From Oceanotoga teriensis (GTDB lineage: Bacteria > Thermotogota > Thermotogae > Petrotogales > Petrotogaceae): 64,000 nt of DNA. Below, piece after piece: positions 44,381 to 54,034 of this stretch (within the stretch, counting starts at the first letter, position 1; each line of letters begins with the position of its first letter). The stretch lies in assembly GCF_003148465.1 (NCBI RefSeq), contig NZ_QGGI01000012.1, forward strand, positions 1 to 64,000. Reading direction: 5' to 3'. The position numbers were made by a program, and so were the translations under genes. The notes beneath the pieces were generated by a model. That model was not told the origin of the DNA and ran no database searches. It saw only the letters and a program-made list of their open reading frames with translations.

Positions 44381-45430
44381 ATGGGAAAATTAAAAGGTAT
44401 GTCCATGGAATGGATAGATAATAAGTTAATTCTTATCGATCAAAGATATTTGCCTTTAGAAGAAATATTTTTTGAATGTACTAATTATAAACAAGCTGCT
44501 ATATCTATAAAAGATATGATAGTTAGAGGTGCACCAGCTATAGGAGCTACAGCTGCATTTGGAATGGCTTTGGCTTCTTTTGAATTTGATTCAGAAGATA
44601 AACAAAATTATATCAAAAAAATGCAAAATGCAAAAATAGAACTTTCAAAGACAAGGCCAACAGCTGTTAATCTTTTTTGGGCTTTGAATAGAATGTATAG
44701 TTTAATAGAAGATAAAATAGAGAATTTAGAAACGAAAGAAATGAGTATTCTTCTTGAAAAAGAAGCAGTAAATATTGCGAAAGAAGATATAGAAATTAAT
44801 AAAGCGATTGGACTAAATGGTGGAAAATTATTAAACGATGGTGATACAGTTTTGACTCATTGTAACGCTGGAGCACTTGCAACTGTTGATTATGGAACAG
44901 CACTGGGTGTTATAAGAGGTGCAATTGAATCAGGAAAGAATATAAAAGTTTATGCTGACGAAACAAGACCTTATTTACAAGGAGCAAGGTTAACTGTTTG
45001 GGAATTAATGCAAGATGGTATAGATACAACATTGATATCGGATAATATGGCTGGATGGGTAATGAATCAAGGAAAGATAGATGCCGTTGTTGTTGGCGCG
45101 GATAGAATTGCTGCCAACGGAGATACAGCAAATAAAATAGGAACATATTCTGTTGCTGTTCTTGCAAAAAGACATGGTATTCCTATGTATATAGCGGCAC
45201 CACTTTCAACTATAGATATGAAAACTAAAACAGGTGAAGATATACCTATTGAAGAAAGAAATCATGATGAAGTGAGGCTATGCCATAAAATAAAGATGGT
45301 TATGGATAATGTAAAGGTCTTTAATCCGTCTTTTGATGTAACTCCAAATGATTTGATAACTGCGATAATTACCGAAAAAGGTGTTATTAAACCACCATTT
45401 GATGAAAATTTAAAAAAATTATTTAAATAA
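44381..45430 (+). CDS. mtnA: S-methyl-5-thioribose-1-phosphate isomerase
   Basis: Cytoplasmic aldose-ketose isomerase of the methionine salvage pathway, converting methylthioribose-1-phosphate to methylthioribulose-1-phosphate. It has 349 residues. Key motifs are VRGAPAIGATAAFGM, THCNAGALAT with the catalytic Cys near 160, ADETRPYLQGARLT, and VGADRIAANGDTANKIGT with the catalytic Asp near 240, which separate it from eIF2B-like relatives. ATG follows AAAGGA. No other salvage gene is in the window, and the gene has its own promoter and terminator. Confidence 0.95.
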   Translation: MGKLKGMSMEWIDNKLILIDQRYLPLEEIFFECTNYKQAAISIKDMIVRGAPAIGATAAFGMALASFEFDSEDKQNYIKKMQNAKIELSKTRPTAVNLFWALNRMYSLIEDKIENLETKEMSILLEKEAVNIAKEDIEINKAIGLNGGKLLNDGDTVLTHCNAGALATVDYGTALGVIRGAIESGKNIKVYADETRPYLQGARLTVWELMQDGIDTTLISDNMAGWVMNQGKIDAVVVGADRIAANGDTANKIGTYSVAVLAKRHGIPMYIAAPLSTIDMKTKTGEDIPIEERNHDEVRLCHKIKMVMDNVKVFNPSFDVTPNDLITAIITEKGVIKPPFDENLKKLFK

Positions 45431-45459
45431 AAGAATAGCAGTATTACTGCTATTCTTTT
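45429..45459. terminator. Bidirectional terminator between mtnA and the TylF-like gene
   Basis: AAAAGAATAGCAGT and ACTGCTATTCTTTT form a perfect 14-pair stem with a three-base loop, flanked by A and T tracts. It includes the last bases of the minus-strand gene. Confidence 0.88.
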
Positions 45460-46160
45460 ATTATATAAGACATTTTAGGTTCAAAATCAAATTTTTTAAT
45501 TCTTAAATCATTAAAATTATTAAAGTATTCATAAATTGCTTGAGATTCTCCTGGCCAAATGGGATTATTTATTTCATCAAACACAATTATTCCACCTTTA
45601 ACAACTTTAGGGTATAAATATTCTAAAGCAATTTTTGTTGGTTCATATAGATCGAAATCTAAGAATAACATTGAAATTGTAAGATGATTATTATTTTTAA
45701 CATATTCTGGAATTGTTTTAATCGCATTACCTTTTATCAATTCGATTTTTGAAAAATTGTTTAAAAATCTATTTTCATCATATAGCTTTTCACAGTTTAA
45801 AAGATCTTGATAAACATCAAATTTTGGATTCATACCATTTAATCTTAAATTTTTATTTTTTTCATTAGAAATATCTTCATTTGAAATTGTTGGAAATCCT
45901 TCAAAGGTGTCAAAACCAATTATTTTTCTATAAAGTGCATAAGGTTCAAGTATAGTAGATAATTTTGCCCATGCAAAAATACCGCCACCATGGTAAACTC
46001 CACATTCTACAATATTTCCTTTTACTTCTTTTATTTTTTTAAATAATTCATATCTTACAAGAAATCTTGCCATTACTTGTCTTCTAACATATTTTTCAAA
46101 ATTGTCGATATTTTTTTGAATTGAAGCACCGTTATTTAAAAAAAGTTCATCTATTTGCAT
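45450..46160 (-). CDS. TylF/MycF-family SAM-dependent O-methyltransferase
   Basis: Predicted sugar or small-molecule O-methyltransferase, 236 residues. GNIVECGVYHGGGIFAWA is the SAM-binding first motif, IIGFDTFEGFP is the acidic second motif, LFLDFDLYEPTKIALEYLYPKVVKGGIIVFDE carries metal-binding Asp residues, and the end is KMSYIIKE. Relatives methylate deoxysugars of macrolides or of surface polysaccharide. No glycan genes adjoin it, so the substrate is open. ATG follows TAGGAGG; the upstream region is shared with a divergent ABC operon. Confidence 0.87.
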   Translation of the reverse strand: MQIDELFLNNGASIQKNIDNFEKYVRRQVMARFLVRYELFKKIKEVKGNIVECGVYHGGGIFAWAKLSTILEPYALYRKIIGFDTFEGFPTISNEDISNEKNKNLRLNGMNPKFDVYQDLLNCEKLYDENRFLNNFSKIELIKGNAIKTIPEYVKNNNHLTISMLFLDFDLYEPTKIALEYLYPKVVKGGIIVFDEINNPIWPGESQAIYEYFNNFNDLRIKKFDFEPKMSYIIKE

Positions 46161-46305
46161 AATTTTTTCCTCCTAAACTTTTTATGCCAATAATATTATA
46201 AGATATTCCTGTAAATACCAAGATATCAGATTTCTTAAAATTCACTTAAACTTTTATGATAGAATTAAAATAATTATAACATTGATTTATAAGGGGGTAT
46301 TTAAT

Positions 46306-47211
46306 ATGGAAGATATTTTAAAGATTGAAAATTTTAAAAAATATTATAAGGATGTAAAAGCGGTTGATGGAATATCTTTGAGTATACAAAAAGGTAAAAC
46401 TACTGCTATACTTGGCCCTAATGGCGCAGGTAAAACTACTACTGTTGAGACTTTAGAAGGCCTTAGAAAACCTACTATGGGGGATATATATTATTTTGGT
46501 GAAAAAGTTTTTGAGATAGACAGAAAAATAAAGGAAAGAATAGGAGTTCAACTTCAAAGTACTACTTTTTTTGACAATTTAACGGTTGAAGAAATTATAA
46601 GAGCTTTTGGTGGATTATATAAAAAAAGTATAGAAACAAATATTTTACTCAAAGATTTAAATCTTGAAGAAAAAAGAAAAGCGAGAATGAAAAATTTATC
46701 TGGTGGACAAAAGCAAAGAGTAGCACTTGCTTGTGCTATAGTTAATGATCCTGATATTATATTTTTAGATGAACCTACTACTGGATTAGATCCACAGGCA
46801 AGAAGAAATTTATGGGAACAGATTGATGATTTTAAAAAAAGAGGGAAAACAGTAGTTCTTACAACGCATTATATGGAAGAAGCAGAATTTCTTGCAGATT
46901 ATATATATGTTATAGATCATGGTAAGATAATTGCTGAAGGAACTGTAGATAAACTTATAAAATCATTGAATATGAATTCATTAATAACTTTTGAAACTTT
47001 AGATTTTGATTCAAATATAGATTTATTTAATGGAGATTTAAAGAAAGTTGATGATGTTTATCAATATGAAACTGATGATGTTGAAAAATCTCTCATAAAG
47101 ATTTTTGAATATTCAAAAGAAAAAAATTTTAAAATTGATAATTTAAAGGTTAGAAAACCAAATCTTGAAGATGTTTTTTTAACATTAACTGGAAGGTCAT
47201 TAAGAGATTAG
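46306..47211 (+). CDS. ABC transporter ATP-binding protein, ABC-2 exporter
   Basis: ATPase of a three-gene exporter, 301 residues. Walker A GPNGAGKTT, signature LSGGQKQRV, Walker B IIFLDEPTTGLDP, and TTHYMEEAE all match drug-export type DrrA/CcmA ATPases; the C-terminal part ends VFLTLTGRSLRD, typical of DrrA. The frame opens eight codons earlier, but AAGGGGG lies before the ATG at 46306. The first permease follows after ten bases. Confidence 0.92.
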   Translation: MEDILKIENFKKYYKDVKAVDGISLSIQKGKTTAILGPNGAGKTTTVETLEGLRKPTMGDIYYFGEKVFEIDRKIKERIGVQLQSTTFFDNLTVEEIIRAFGGLYKKSIETNILLKDLNLEEKRKARMKNLSGGQKQRVALACAIVNDPDIIFLDEPTTGLDPQARRNLWEQIDDFKKRGKTVVLTTHYMEEAEFLADYIYVIDHGKIIAEGTVDKLIKSLNMNSLITFETLDFDSNIDLFNGDLKKVDDVYQYETDDVEKSLIKIFEYSKEKNFKIDNLKVRKPNLEDVFLTLTGRSLRD

Positions 47212-47221
47212 GAGTGATTTT

Positions 47222-48352
47222 ATGAGATGGTTTAAACTTACATCAGCTATGATAAAAGATAATTTTAGACAATTTGATAGTGTTTTTTGGACTATAATAT
47301 TTCCATCAATATTTTTATTATTTTTTATTTCAATATTTGGAAATGTACAAAATAATGAAGAAAATATAGAATTTAAAGTTGGAATTTATTATGAAAATCA
47401 AGATATTGGTATATTAAAAAATATTTTAAATAATGTATTTGAAGATGAAGAATTTAAAAAAACATTTAAAATATCTAAATATGAAAATTTTGAAAAATCT
47501 TTAGAAGATCTGAAAGAATATAATATCGATATAATAGCATATTTCCCAGAAGATATTAATAAAGTTAATTTTTTTAATTTGAATGATGATAAACCTATTA
47601 TAAAAATATATAGAACTCAAAAAAGCTATTCTAAAATTACTTCAGAGGTTTTTTCAAGTGTATTAAATGAAATAAATTTAAGGTTCAATACTATGGGAAG
47701 AGAATTAAATATAGAAACAGATTATATTTATTTAAATACAAATGATGAAGGTTTTGTTTATGAAGATTTTATTTTTCCTGGTATATTAATGATGGCAATA
47801 TTAACTGTTTCTATTTTTAATCTTCCATTGAATTTTGTGGATTATAAAAATAGAGGAATTATTAAAAGAGTTTTTGTTACACCTTTAAAAATGAGCCATT
47901 ATTTTTATTCTTTTTTGATTTCAAATTTTAGTATTTTATTTTTAGCCATAATACTTCTTTATTTTGAGGCATCATTTTTAAATATATCAACTTTGATTTT
48001 TAATTATAAATTTATATTTTTCTTACTTTATTGTTGTATAACGGCACTTTCATTTGGACTTATAATAGCATCATTTTTTAGACGTATAGGAACGGCATCT
48101 TCTGTTTCAAATATTGTTTATTTTATAACTATTTTTTTAAGTGGTTTGTATTTTCCTACAAAAGAAATAACTTCTTTCGTTAGATGGTATGTTTATATAA
48201 ATCCAGCAACATATATGGTTGATGGACTTAGAAATATTCTTTCTGGAGATTCTATAGGTATTATTAATATAATTGTACCTGCTATTTGGTTTTTAATTGG
48301 ATTAATTTTATTTTCATTTAATTTTAAAAGGGTGATGTCAGATGAAAAATAG
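47222..48352 (+). CDS. ABC-2 type permease, first of a pair
   Basis: Membrane subunit of 376 residues in the YhgE/Pip-like ABC-2 layout: one N-terminal helix (about 20-42), a large extracytoplasmic domain (45-175), then five to six helices and the family signature near the end (GLYFPTKEITSFVRWYVYINPATYMVDGLR). GGAGTG precedes the ATG. Its partner permease overlaps it by 11 bases, so the exporter probably works as a heterodimer with two copies of the ATPase. Substrate unknown. Confidence 0.88.
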   Translation: MRWFKLTSAMIKDNFRQFDSVFWTIIFPSIFLLFFISIFGNVQNNEENIEFKVGIYYENQDIGILKNILNNVFEDEEFKKTFKISKYENFEKSLEDLKEYNIDIIAYFPEDINKVNFFNLNDDKPIIKIYRTQKSYSKITSEVFSSVLNEINLRFNTMGRELNIETDYIYLNTNDEGFVYEDFIFPGILMMAILTVSIFNLPLNFVDYKNRGIIKRVFVTPLKMSHYFYSFLISNFSILFLAIILLYFEASFLNISTLIFNYKFIFFLLYCCITALSFGLIIASFFRRIGTASSVSNIVYFITIFLSGLYFPTKEITSFVRWYVYINPATYMVDGLRNILSGDSIGIINIIVPAIWFLIGLILFSFNFKRVMSDEK

Positions 48353-49403
48353 AACTATACATTTATTAAAAGTTTTTTGGATGGAAACCTTTAGAAATAA
48401 AATCAGTTTATTTTTTACTGTATTTTTCCCACTCCTTTTTATAATAATATTTGGAACTTTGTTTGGAGAAGGAGGGTCATTTGATAATGAAAAAGATCTT
48501 GCAAAAATTGGAGTTTTAAAAATTGAAGAAGATTTTAAAGAATATTTAAAAAATTATGAGATTATTTTTTATAAAGATGTAGAAAAATTAAAAAAAGATG
48601 TTGAGAATGGTGAATTAAAGTATGGAATAGAAAATAAAGAAAATAGTTATTATATATATTTAACAAATGATCTAACTAATTATCAAAATTTTCAAAATAT
48701 AAAATCTGAAATTGATAATTCTTTGAAGAGATATAATTATCAAAATTTAAAAGATTTTTTTATCATTGAAGATGAAGTAGTTGCAGTAGGAAAGAAAAAA
48801 GTTACAGATCTTGGATTTATAATTACAGGGGCTTTGGCTATATCTATACTTTCTGGAGGAATGTTTTCAGTCATTACTATTTTTGGAAGATATAAAAAAG
48901 AAAATATTATAAAAAAATTTATGACTACCCCAGTTAAACCAATTGAATTTGTTTTTTCTTCGAGTTTTGTTCAAATAATTTTAAATTTTTTTGCAGTATT
49001 TTTAAATATATTATTCAGCATAATAATTTTCAATACAGGACTTGAATTTAATTGGTTATTATTGATTATATCTATTTTTTGTGCATCAATAGCTATGATG
49101 GGATTTGGTATTTTATTATTATTGATATTTAAAAAAGTTGAAACTGCTCAAAATGCTTCATCTATTCTTTATATGGTTATGACTTTTTTTGCTGGAGTAT
49201 ATTTCCCTTTAGAATTGATACCTTCTTCTATAAGATGGCTATCATATATAATGCCAATAAAGTATTTGGCAGATACAATAAGATTTTCAGCATCTATTCA
49301 AGATATGTCTTTTACTTATTTTTGGATAATTAATATTACTTTTTTTATAATAGGTATTTTATTATTACAATTTGCATCAAATAAATATGTAACTGAAGAA
49401 TAA
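48342..49403 (+). CDS. ABC-2 type permease, second of a pair
   Basis: Membrane subunit of 353 residues with the same layout as its partner: N-terminal helix (20-40), an extracytoplasmic domain shortened to about 120 residues, and six C-terminal helices ending in the signature GVYFPLELIPSSIRWLSYIMPIKYLAD. The two permeases look like diverged duplicates. GGGTGATG before its ATG lies inside the end of the upstream gene. A long hairpin terminator follows directly. Confidence 0.88.
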   Translation: MKNRTIHLLKVFWMETFRNKISLFFTVFFPLLFIIIFGTLFGEGGSFDNEKDLAKIGVLKIEEDFKEYLKNYEIIFYKDVEKLKKDVENGELKYGIENKENSYYIYLTNDLTNYQNFQNIKSEIDNSLKRYNYQNLKDFFIIEDEVVAVGKKKVTDLGFIITGALAISILSGGMFSVITIFGRYKKENIIKKFMTTPVKPIEFVFSSSFVQIILNFFAVFLNILFSIIIFNTGLEFNWLLLIISIFCASIAMMGFGILLLLIFKKVETAQNASSILYMVMTFFAGVYFPLELIPSSIRWLSYIMPIKYLADTIRFSASIQDMSFTYFWIINITFFIIGILLLQFASNKYVTEE

Positions 49404-49456
49404 AAAAAGATTTGACTAAAGATAGTGTATAGAACTATCATAGTCAAATCTTTTTT
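49403..49456. terminator. Large bidirectional terminator
   Basis: AAAAAAGATTTGACTA and TAGTCAAATCTTTTTT form a perfect 16-pair outer stem; inside, GATAG and CTATC make a second stem. It serves the plus-strand ABC operon and the convergent dnaE gene. Confidence 0.92.
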
Positions 49457-51849
49457 ATTATTTTAGTAGGTATTTTATGATATATTTTCTTATCATATAT
49501 AATGCCACTACTATCAAATATAAAATTTTTATAGGCATAACCTATTATATTGAAAGTTTTATTACTTAAATATTTTTTATGTAATTCATTAGATAAATTA
49601 TTTAATTTATTTTGTGAAAGGGGAAGTCCTATGGTTTCAGTTTCATATATTATTAAATCTTCAATAGTAGTTTTAATTTCTTTAGTATCTTCTGTTATGG
49701 TATTTCCAAAAACACTGCTTTCTATTTCTTTTAATTCTTCTAATTCTCCTCTTAATAGTTTAGTAGATTCTCTTAAGAACATTTTTCTATTAATGTTTAT
49801 AAAATCAAGAGCTCCAGATCGAATAAGAATTTCTATTATATTTCTTGTTATTTTCTTTGATATACATATATTTATGAACTCTTCAAAATTTTTAATGTTA
49901 TAGTTGGAAAAAAGTTCTTCTATATTTTTTCCAATACCTTTTATACAAGAAATAGGAGGAAATATATATTCTTGTGAATAAAATCCTTTTGGATATTTTA
50001 GAGAAGGATTATATATTTTTGTGTTTAAAAAAGAACATTCATTTATTATATCAGTGTTTAATCCTCTTAATTTTATGTAATTAAATACAAATTTAGAAGG
50101 GTTTTTAAATTTTTCTTCAGCTATCCAATATGAAATATGAGCATAAGCTGAAGCATGTGATTTTGCAAAAGCATATTGTGCAAACATTTCAATTTTTGAA
50201 AATATTCTTATTGAATTTTCTTCACCTATCTTTTGGGAGGCATTTTTTATGAATTTATTTTTAATTGGAGATAATTTATGTAAATCTTTTTTTGCAACTG
50301 CTTTTCTTAAAAGATCTGATTCATTTTTATCTAAACCACCTATTTTTTGTCCCAGTTTCATTATTTGTTCTTGATAAACAATTACACCATTAGTTTCAGG
50401 AAATATTTTTTTTAAGAAATCTGGTGAAGAATTGTCGAGATATTCATCAAGCATTCCAGATTCTAAAGGGCCAGGTCTATTCATGGCTATTAATAATATT
50501 AAATCTTCGAATTTTTTTGGTTTAATCTTTAAAGAAACTTTTCTTCCAAGTTTAGATTCCAATTGGAAAATTCCCTTCGTTAAACCTTTAGAAATACCAT
50601 CATAAATATAAGTGTTTTGAAGTTCATCAAAAGTTTCTTTAGCTTGTATCATTTTTAAAAAGTTTAAAGTATCTAATGAAAGAATATCAAATTTTTCTAT
50701 ATTGAGTTTTTTCAAATCTTCCATTTGATATTCTATTATTGGAAATTCTTTAAAATCAATAGGCAAAATACCTCTTAAATCTTTATTAGAAATTATTATG
50801 CCTGCAGCATGAGTTGATTCAGCTGTTTCTAATCCTTCAAAATAATAAGCGATTTTTAGAATTTCTTTTGTTTTTGAATCTGATTTTTTATATAATTCAT
50901 AATTTTCGGAAGATCTTATGGGATTTTTTAAATAAGGAATATATTCAAAGTTATCTTTTAATTTTTTTAAAACAGATTTAAATTTCATAGTTGAATATGT
51001 TCTTATTTGAGCAATTTTATATTTTCCATAATATTTTTCTAAAAGGGTTATTAAATAATTTCTTTGAGTTGAATCAATATCTATGTCTATATCTGGTAAT
51101 TCTTTTCTAAAAATGTTTAAAAATCTTTCAAATAATAAATCATATTTTAAAGGATTAATTTTTGTTATTCCAAGTTTATATACTAAATAAGAGCTGACAG
51201 CAGATCCTCTTCCTGGTCCCACAGATATTTTATTGTTTTTAGCAATATCTATTATTTTTTTCACATTTAATATGTAATTAGATACATTTAATTCTTTAAT
51301 AACTTTTAATTCTTCTTTTAAAATTTTTATTTCATTTTCATCGAGATTATTTTTTGATAATTCTTTTTTCAAATCTTCAAAATTTCCAATATAAGGAATT
51401 CCAACGTTTATTTTTTCAATATTATAATTTATATCAATTTTAGAAATTTCTTTTAATTGGGAATAATTCTTCTTATAATCTTCTATAGAATAATTTTCTT
51501 TGTCATCAAAAAAATTTTTTAATTCATAACAAGGATAAATTATTTCTGGAATTGAAAGGTTTATAGGTTCAAGATTTATAGAATAGACATTGTTATAGTC
51601 CCTTATTGCAAGAATTATATCTTTTTCATTTTTTAATAAATAATTTTTATCATTTTTTTCATAAATTATTATAGGTCTAATATTATTAATTTTACATAGA
51701 AAAATAAACCCCATCCATGATTTTGGATGAGGTTCTTTTAATATAATAGTTTCTATTTTCATTTTTTTTGAAATTTGTATCAAATCTCTCATCTGTATAT
51801 AGGATTTGCCTATAGTTAAAGATGTTTTCACAGGACCTAATACATTCAT
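49444..51849 (-). CDS. dnaE: DNA polymerase III alpha subunit, short DnaE with degenerate PHP domain
   Basis: C-family replicative polymerase, 801 residues, much shorter than E. coli DnaE (1160). The palm carries PDIDIDID near residue 253; GPGRGSA, STHAAGI, AMNRPGPLESGM, YQEQIM and FAKSHASAYAHISYW are also typical. The N-terminal 75 residues align by eye to the PHP domain but lack its metal ligands: the usual HxH entry reads VKTSLTIG, and TDHG reads KEPH. The C terminus stops after helix-hairpin-helix sequence (ISCIKGIGKNIEE), without a clear OB fold. ATG at 51849 follows GGTGAT and the preceding stop by one base. Confidence 0.9.
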   Translation of the reverse strand: MNVLGPVKTSLTIGKSYIQMRDLIQISKKMKIETIILKEPHPKSWMGFIFLCKINNIRPIIIYEKNDKNYLLKNEKDIILAIRDYNNVYSINLEPINLSIPEIIYPCYELKNFFDDKENYSIEDYKKNYSQLKEISKIDINYNIEKINVGIPYIGNFEDLKKELSKNNLDENEIKILKEELKVIKELNVSNYILNVKKIIDIAKNNKISVGPGRGSAVSSYLVYKLGITKINPLKYDLLFERFLNIFRKELPDIDIDIDSTQRNYLITLLEKYYGKYKIAQIRTYSTMKFKSVLKKLKDNFEYIPYLKNPIRSSENYELYKKSDSKTKEILKIAYYFEGLETAESTHAAGIIISNKDLRGILPIDFKEFPIIEYQMEDLKKLNIEKFDILSLDTLNFLKMIQAKETFDELQNTYIYDGISKGLTKGIFQLESKLGRKVSLKIKPKKFEDLILLIAMNRPGPLESGMLDEYLDNSSPDFLKKIFPETNGVIVYQEQIMKLGQKIGGLDKNESDLLRKAVAKKDLHKLSPIKNKFIKNASQKIGEENSIRIFSKIEMFAQYAFAKSHASAYAHISYWIAEEKFKNPSKFVFNYIKLRGLNTDIINECSFLNTKIYNPSLKYPKGFYSQEYIFPPISCIKGIGKNIEELFSNYNIKNFEEFINICISKKITRNIIEILIRSGALDFININRKMFLRESTKLLRGELEELKEIESSVFGNTITEDTKEIKTTIEDLIIYETETIGLPLSQNKLNNLSNELHKKYLSNKTFNIIGYAYKNFIFDSSGIIYDKKIYHKIPTKIIKKI

Positions 51850-51850
51850 A

Positions 51851-52786
51851 TTAATCACCATATTTATTATAGATATTTTTGATTGCATTTTTAAAGTCAT
51901 CAGGAATAGGGGCTATAAACTCCATCCATTCATTTGTTCTTGGGTGAAATAAATTCATTTTCACCGCATGAAGCATTTGTCTATTTATACATAATTCGTT
52001 TTCAAATTTTCCGATTTTTGAATAAGTACTATCGCCTAAAAGCGGAGATTTTAAATATTTAAAATGAACTCTAATCTGATGTGTTCTTCCTGTTTTTAAG
52101 TTTATCCATACTAAATTTAAATTGTTATTAAATTTTTTAATAATTTTATATTTAGTGATAGATTCTTTTCCGCCCTCTATTATAGCCATTTTATGTCTTT
52201 GTGTTGGATGACGTGAAATAGGTCTATTTATAATTCCTTGAGGTCTTTGAATAGGGCCTTTAGTAAGTGCAATATAAAATTTTCTTATAGTTCTTTCTTG
52301 AAATTGTTTTGAAAGATTTTCTCTGGCCATATTGTTTTTTGCTACAATTATTAATCCGGAAGTATCTTTATCTAATCTATGAACTATGCCTGTTCTTAAT
52401 TCATCACCAATATCTTCAAAATCATCTATATGACCTTTTAATGCATTTACCAAAGTTCCATTATATATTTTTCCTGCTGGATGAACTATCATATTGTATG
52501 GTTTATTTATTACTATTATATCATCATCTTCATATATAATATTTAAATTTATATTTTCTGGTAAGATCTCTGGTTTTTCTGGTTTTTCTGGTACTTCTAT
52601 GTATATTAGGTCACCAGTTTTAATTTTATAATTAGGTTTTTTTATTTTTTTATTCACTTTTATTGAACCATTTTTTATAGAATTTTGTATAAAATTTCTT
52701 GAAATCCAATCCGGAACTTTTTTAGAACAGAACTTATCTAATCTTTCATCTTTTTCATTTTCATCTACTAAAATTTTTTCTATCAT
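51851..52786 (-). CDS. Pseudouridine synthase, RluA/RluD family
   Basis: 23S rRNA pseudouridine synthase of the RluD type, 311 residues. An S4 RNA-binding domain (about 15-75) precedes the catalytic domain with the hallmark TGIVHRLDKDTSGLIIVAK, where Asp is the nucleophile. KTGRTHQIRVHFKYLKSPLLGDSTY is the second conserved block. The start overlaps lspA by 26 bases, with GGGGGAA inside lspA as the ribosome binding site. lspA-rluD pairing is common in bacteria. Target site unassigned. Confidence 0.93.
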   Translation of the reverse strand: MIEKILVDENEKDERLDKFCSKKVPDWISRNFIQNSIKNGSIKVNKKIKKPNYKIKTGDLIYIEVPEKPEKPEILPENINLNIIYEDDDIIVINKPYNMIVHPAGKIYNGTLVNALKGHIDDFEDIGDELRTGIVHRLDKDTSGLIIVAKNNMARENLSKQFQERTIRKFYIALTKGPIQRPQGIINRPISRHPTQRHKMAIIEGGKESITKYKIIKKFNNNLNLVWINLKTGRTHQIRVHFKYLKSPLLGDSTYSKIGKFENELCINRQMLHAVKMNLFHPRTNEWMEFIAPIPDDFKNAIKNIYNKYGD

Positions 52787-53204
52787 TCTTGTTCCCCCAT
52801 ATCAAATATATTACAAGTAAAAAACCACCTATTGTTACAAAAGAGTCAGCTATATTGAAGATTGAAAAATAAGGAACATAAAACATATCTACTACATAAC
52901 CAAATCTGATTCTGTCTATTATATTTCCTATTGCACCGCCAATTATAAAGCATAATGATAGATCTAAAATTTTAGATTTGCTTCTTAATTTATCTCTAAA
53001 TATTAATAATATGGTTGCAATAAATGTTGAAAAAATACCATGAAAATAAGCTTTTTCTGATAGCATTCCAAAAGCTATACCGGTATTTTCAGCATATGTC
53101 AATTTGAAGATTCCTAAGGATATTGGATTTAATTTTAAAACACTCTCAGACCAGTACTTAGTTAACTGGTCTAAGAGTATTATTATAGGTATTGTCCAAC
53201 TCAT
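52761..53204 (-). CDS. lspA: Lipoprotein signal peptidase (signal peptidase II)
   Basis: Membrane aspartyl protease that cleaves prolipoprotein signal peptides, 147 residues with four helices. The catalytic Asp residues are Asp106 in GYVVDMF and Asp120 in FNIADSF. DQLTKYW near the start, AENTGIAFGM and GNIIDRI are the other conserved blocks. The first membrane helix is shorter than usual because the protein starts at MSWTIPIIILLDQL. ATG follows AAAGGA. It begins one base after the cheR stop. Confidence 0.95.
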   Translation of the reverse strand: MSWTIPIIILLDQLTKYWSESVLKLNPISLGIFKLTYAENTGIAFGMLSEKAYFHGIFSTFIATILLIFRDKLRSKSKILDLSLCFIIGGAIGNIIDRIRFGYVVDMFYVPYFSIFNIADSFVTIGGFLLVIYLIWGNKNDRKNFSR

Positions 53205-53205
53205 T

Positions 53206-54021
53206 TTAATTTTCCTTTTGATAGAAGAAAGGCGCTATTGTTTTTAATCCTATTTCTCTATAATTAAAAATTCTTTCTGTAGATCCAACGAATAAAACGC
53301 CTCCAGGTTTTAAAGCATCCGCAAATTTTTTATAAAGTGCTTCTTTTGCTGGATTATCAAAATAAATAACAACATTTCTACAAATTATTAAATCATGATT
53401 TGTATCAAATTTGTCTGTTAATAAATTAATTCTTTTAAAATTTATAAGGGATTTTAATTTTGGAGAAACTTGATATTTATTATTTTGAAGTTTTGTAAAA
53501 TATTTTGTTTTTATCGAATTATCAACATTTACAAGGCTTCTTTCATCATATATACCTTCTTGAGCTCTTTTTAAAACGAATTTATCTAAATCAGCCGCTA
53601 TTACTTTTGAATTTCTTGACATATTAGATTCGTTCAATATTATTGATAAGGTATAAGGTTCTTCACCAGTTGAACATCCTGCACTCCAAATTTTTAAAGA
53701 ATTATTAGCTTCTTTGTATAATTTTGGAAGCAGATCTTTCTTTAGATAATCCCATTTTTCGGGATTTCTAAAAAATTCTGTAACATTGATGGTAAGTTTG
53801 TCCAAGAATTCATCCCATAATATATCTGAACTTTTCAAATCATTAAAATATTCGCTATAAGATTTATAATCATGTTTTCTCATGAGCATATCAATTCTTC
53901 TTCTCACTCTATGTTGTTTATAGCCGGTTAAATCCATTTCAAATCTTTTAATAAGGTCCTTTAAAAATTTTTCATAATCATCATCATTATATGGTGAAGA
54001 ATAAAGGATACTATCGCCCAT
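53206..54021 (-). CDS. cheR: Chemotaxis protein methyltransferase CheR
   Basis: Transfers methyl groups from SAM to glutamates on chemoreceptors, adjusting sensitivity. It has 271 residues: an N-terminal helical domain (15-80, HRVRRRIDMLMRKH), then the catalytic domain with NVTEFFRNPEKWDYL, WSAGCSTGEEPYTLSI (SAM site), and LIICRNVVIYFD. The GSTE motif near the end (LFVGSTERIF) is present. ATG follows GGAGGTG. No receptor or cheB gene is adjacent; neighbours are lspA and an exported protein. Confidence 0.94.
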   Translation of the reverse strand: MGDSILYSSPYNDDDYEKFLKDLIKRFEMDLTGYKQHRVRRRIDMLMRKHDYKSYSEYFNDLKSSDILWDEFLDKLTINVTEFFRNPEKWDYLKKDLLPKLYKEANNSLKIWSAGCSTGEEPYTLSIILNESNMSRNSKVIAADLDKFVLKRAQEGIYDERSLVNVDNSIKTKYFTKLQNNKYQVSPKLKSLINFKRINLLTDKFDTNHDLIICRNVVIYFDNPAKEALYKKFADALKPGGVLFVGSTERIFNYREIGLKTIAPFFYQKEN

Positions 54022-54034
54022 AAAAACACCTCCA

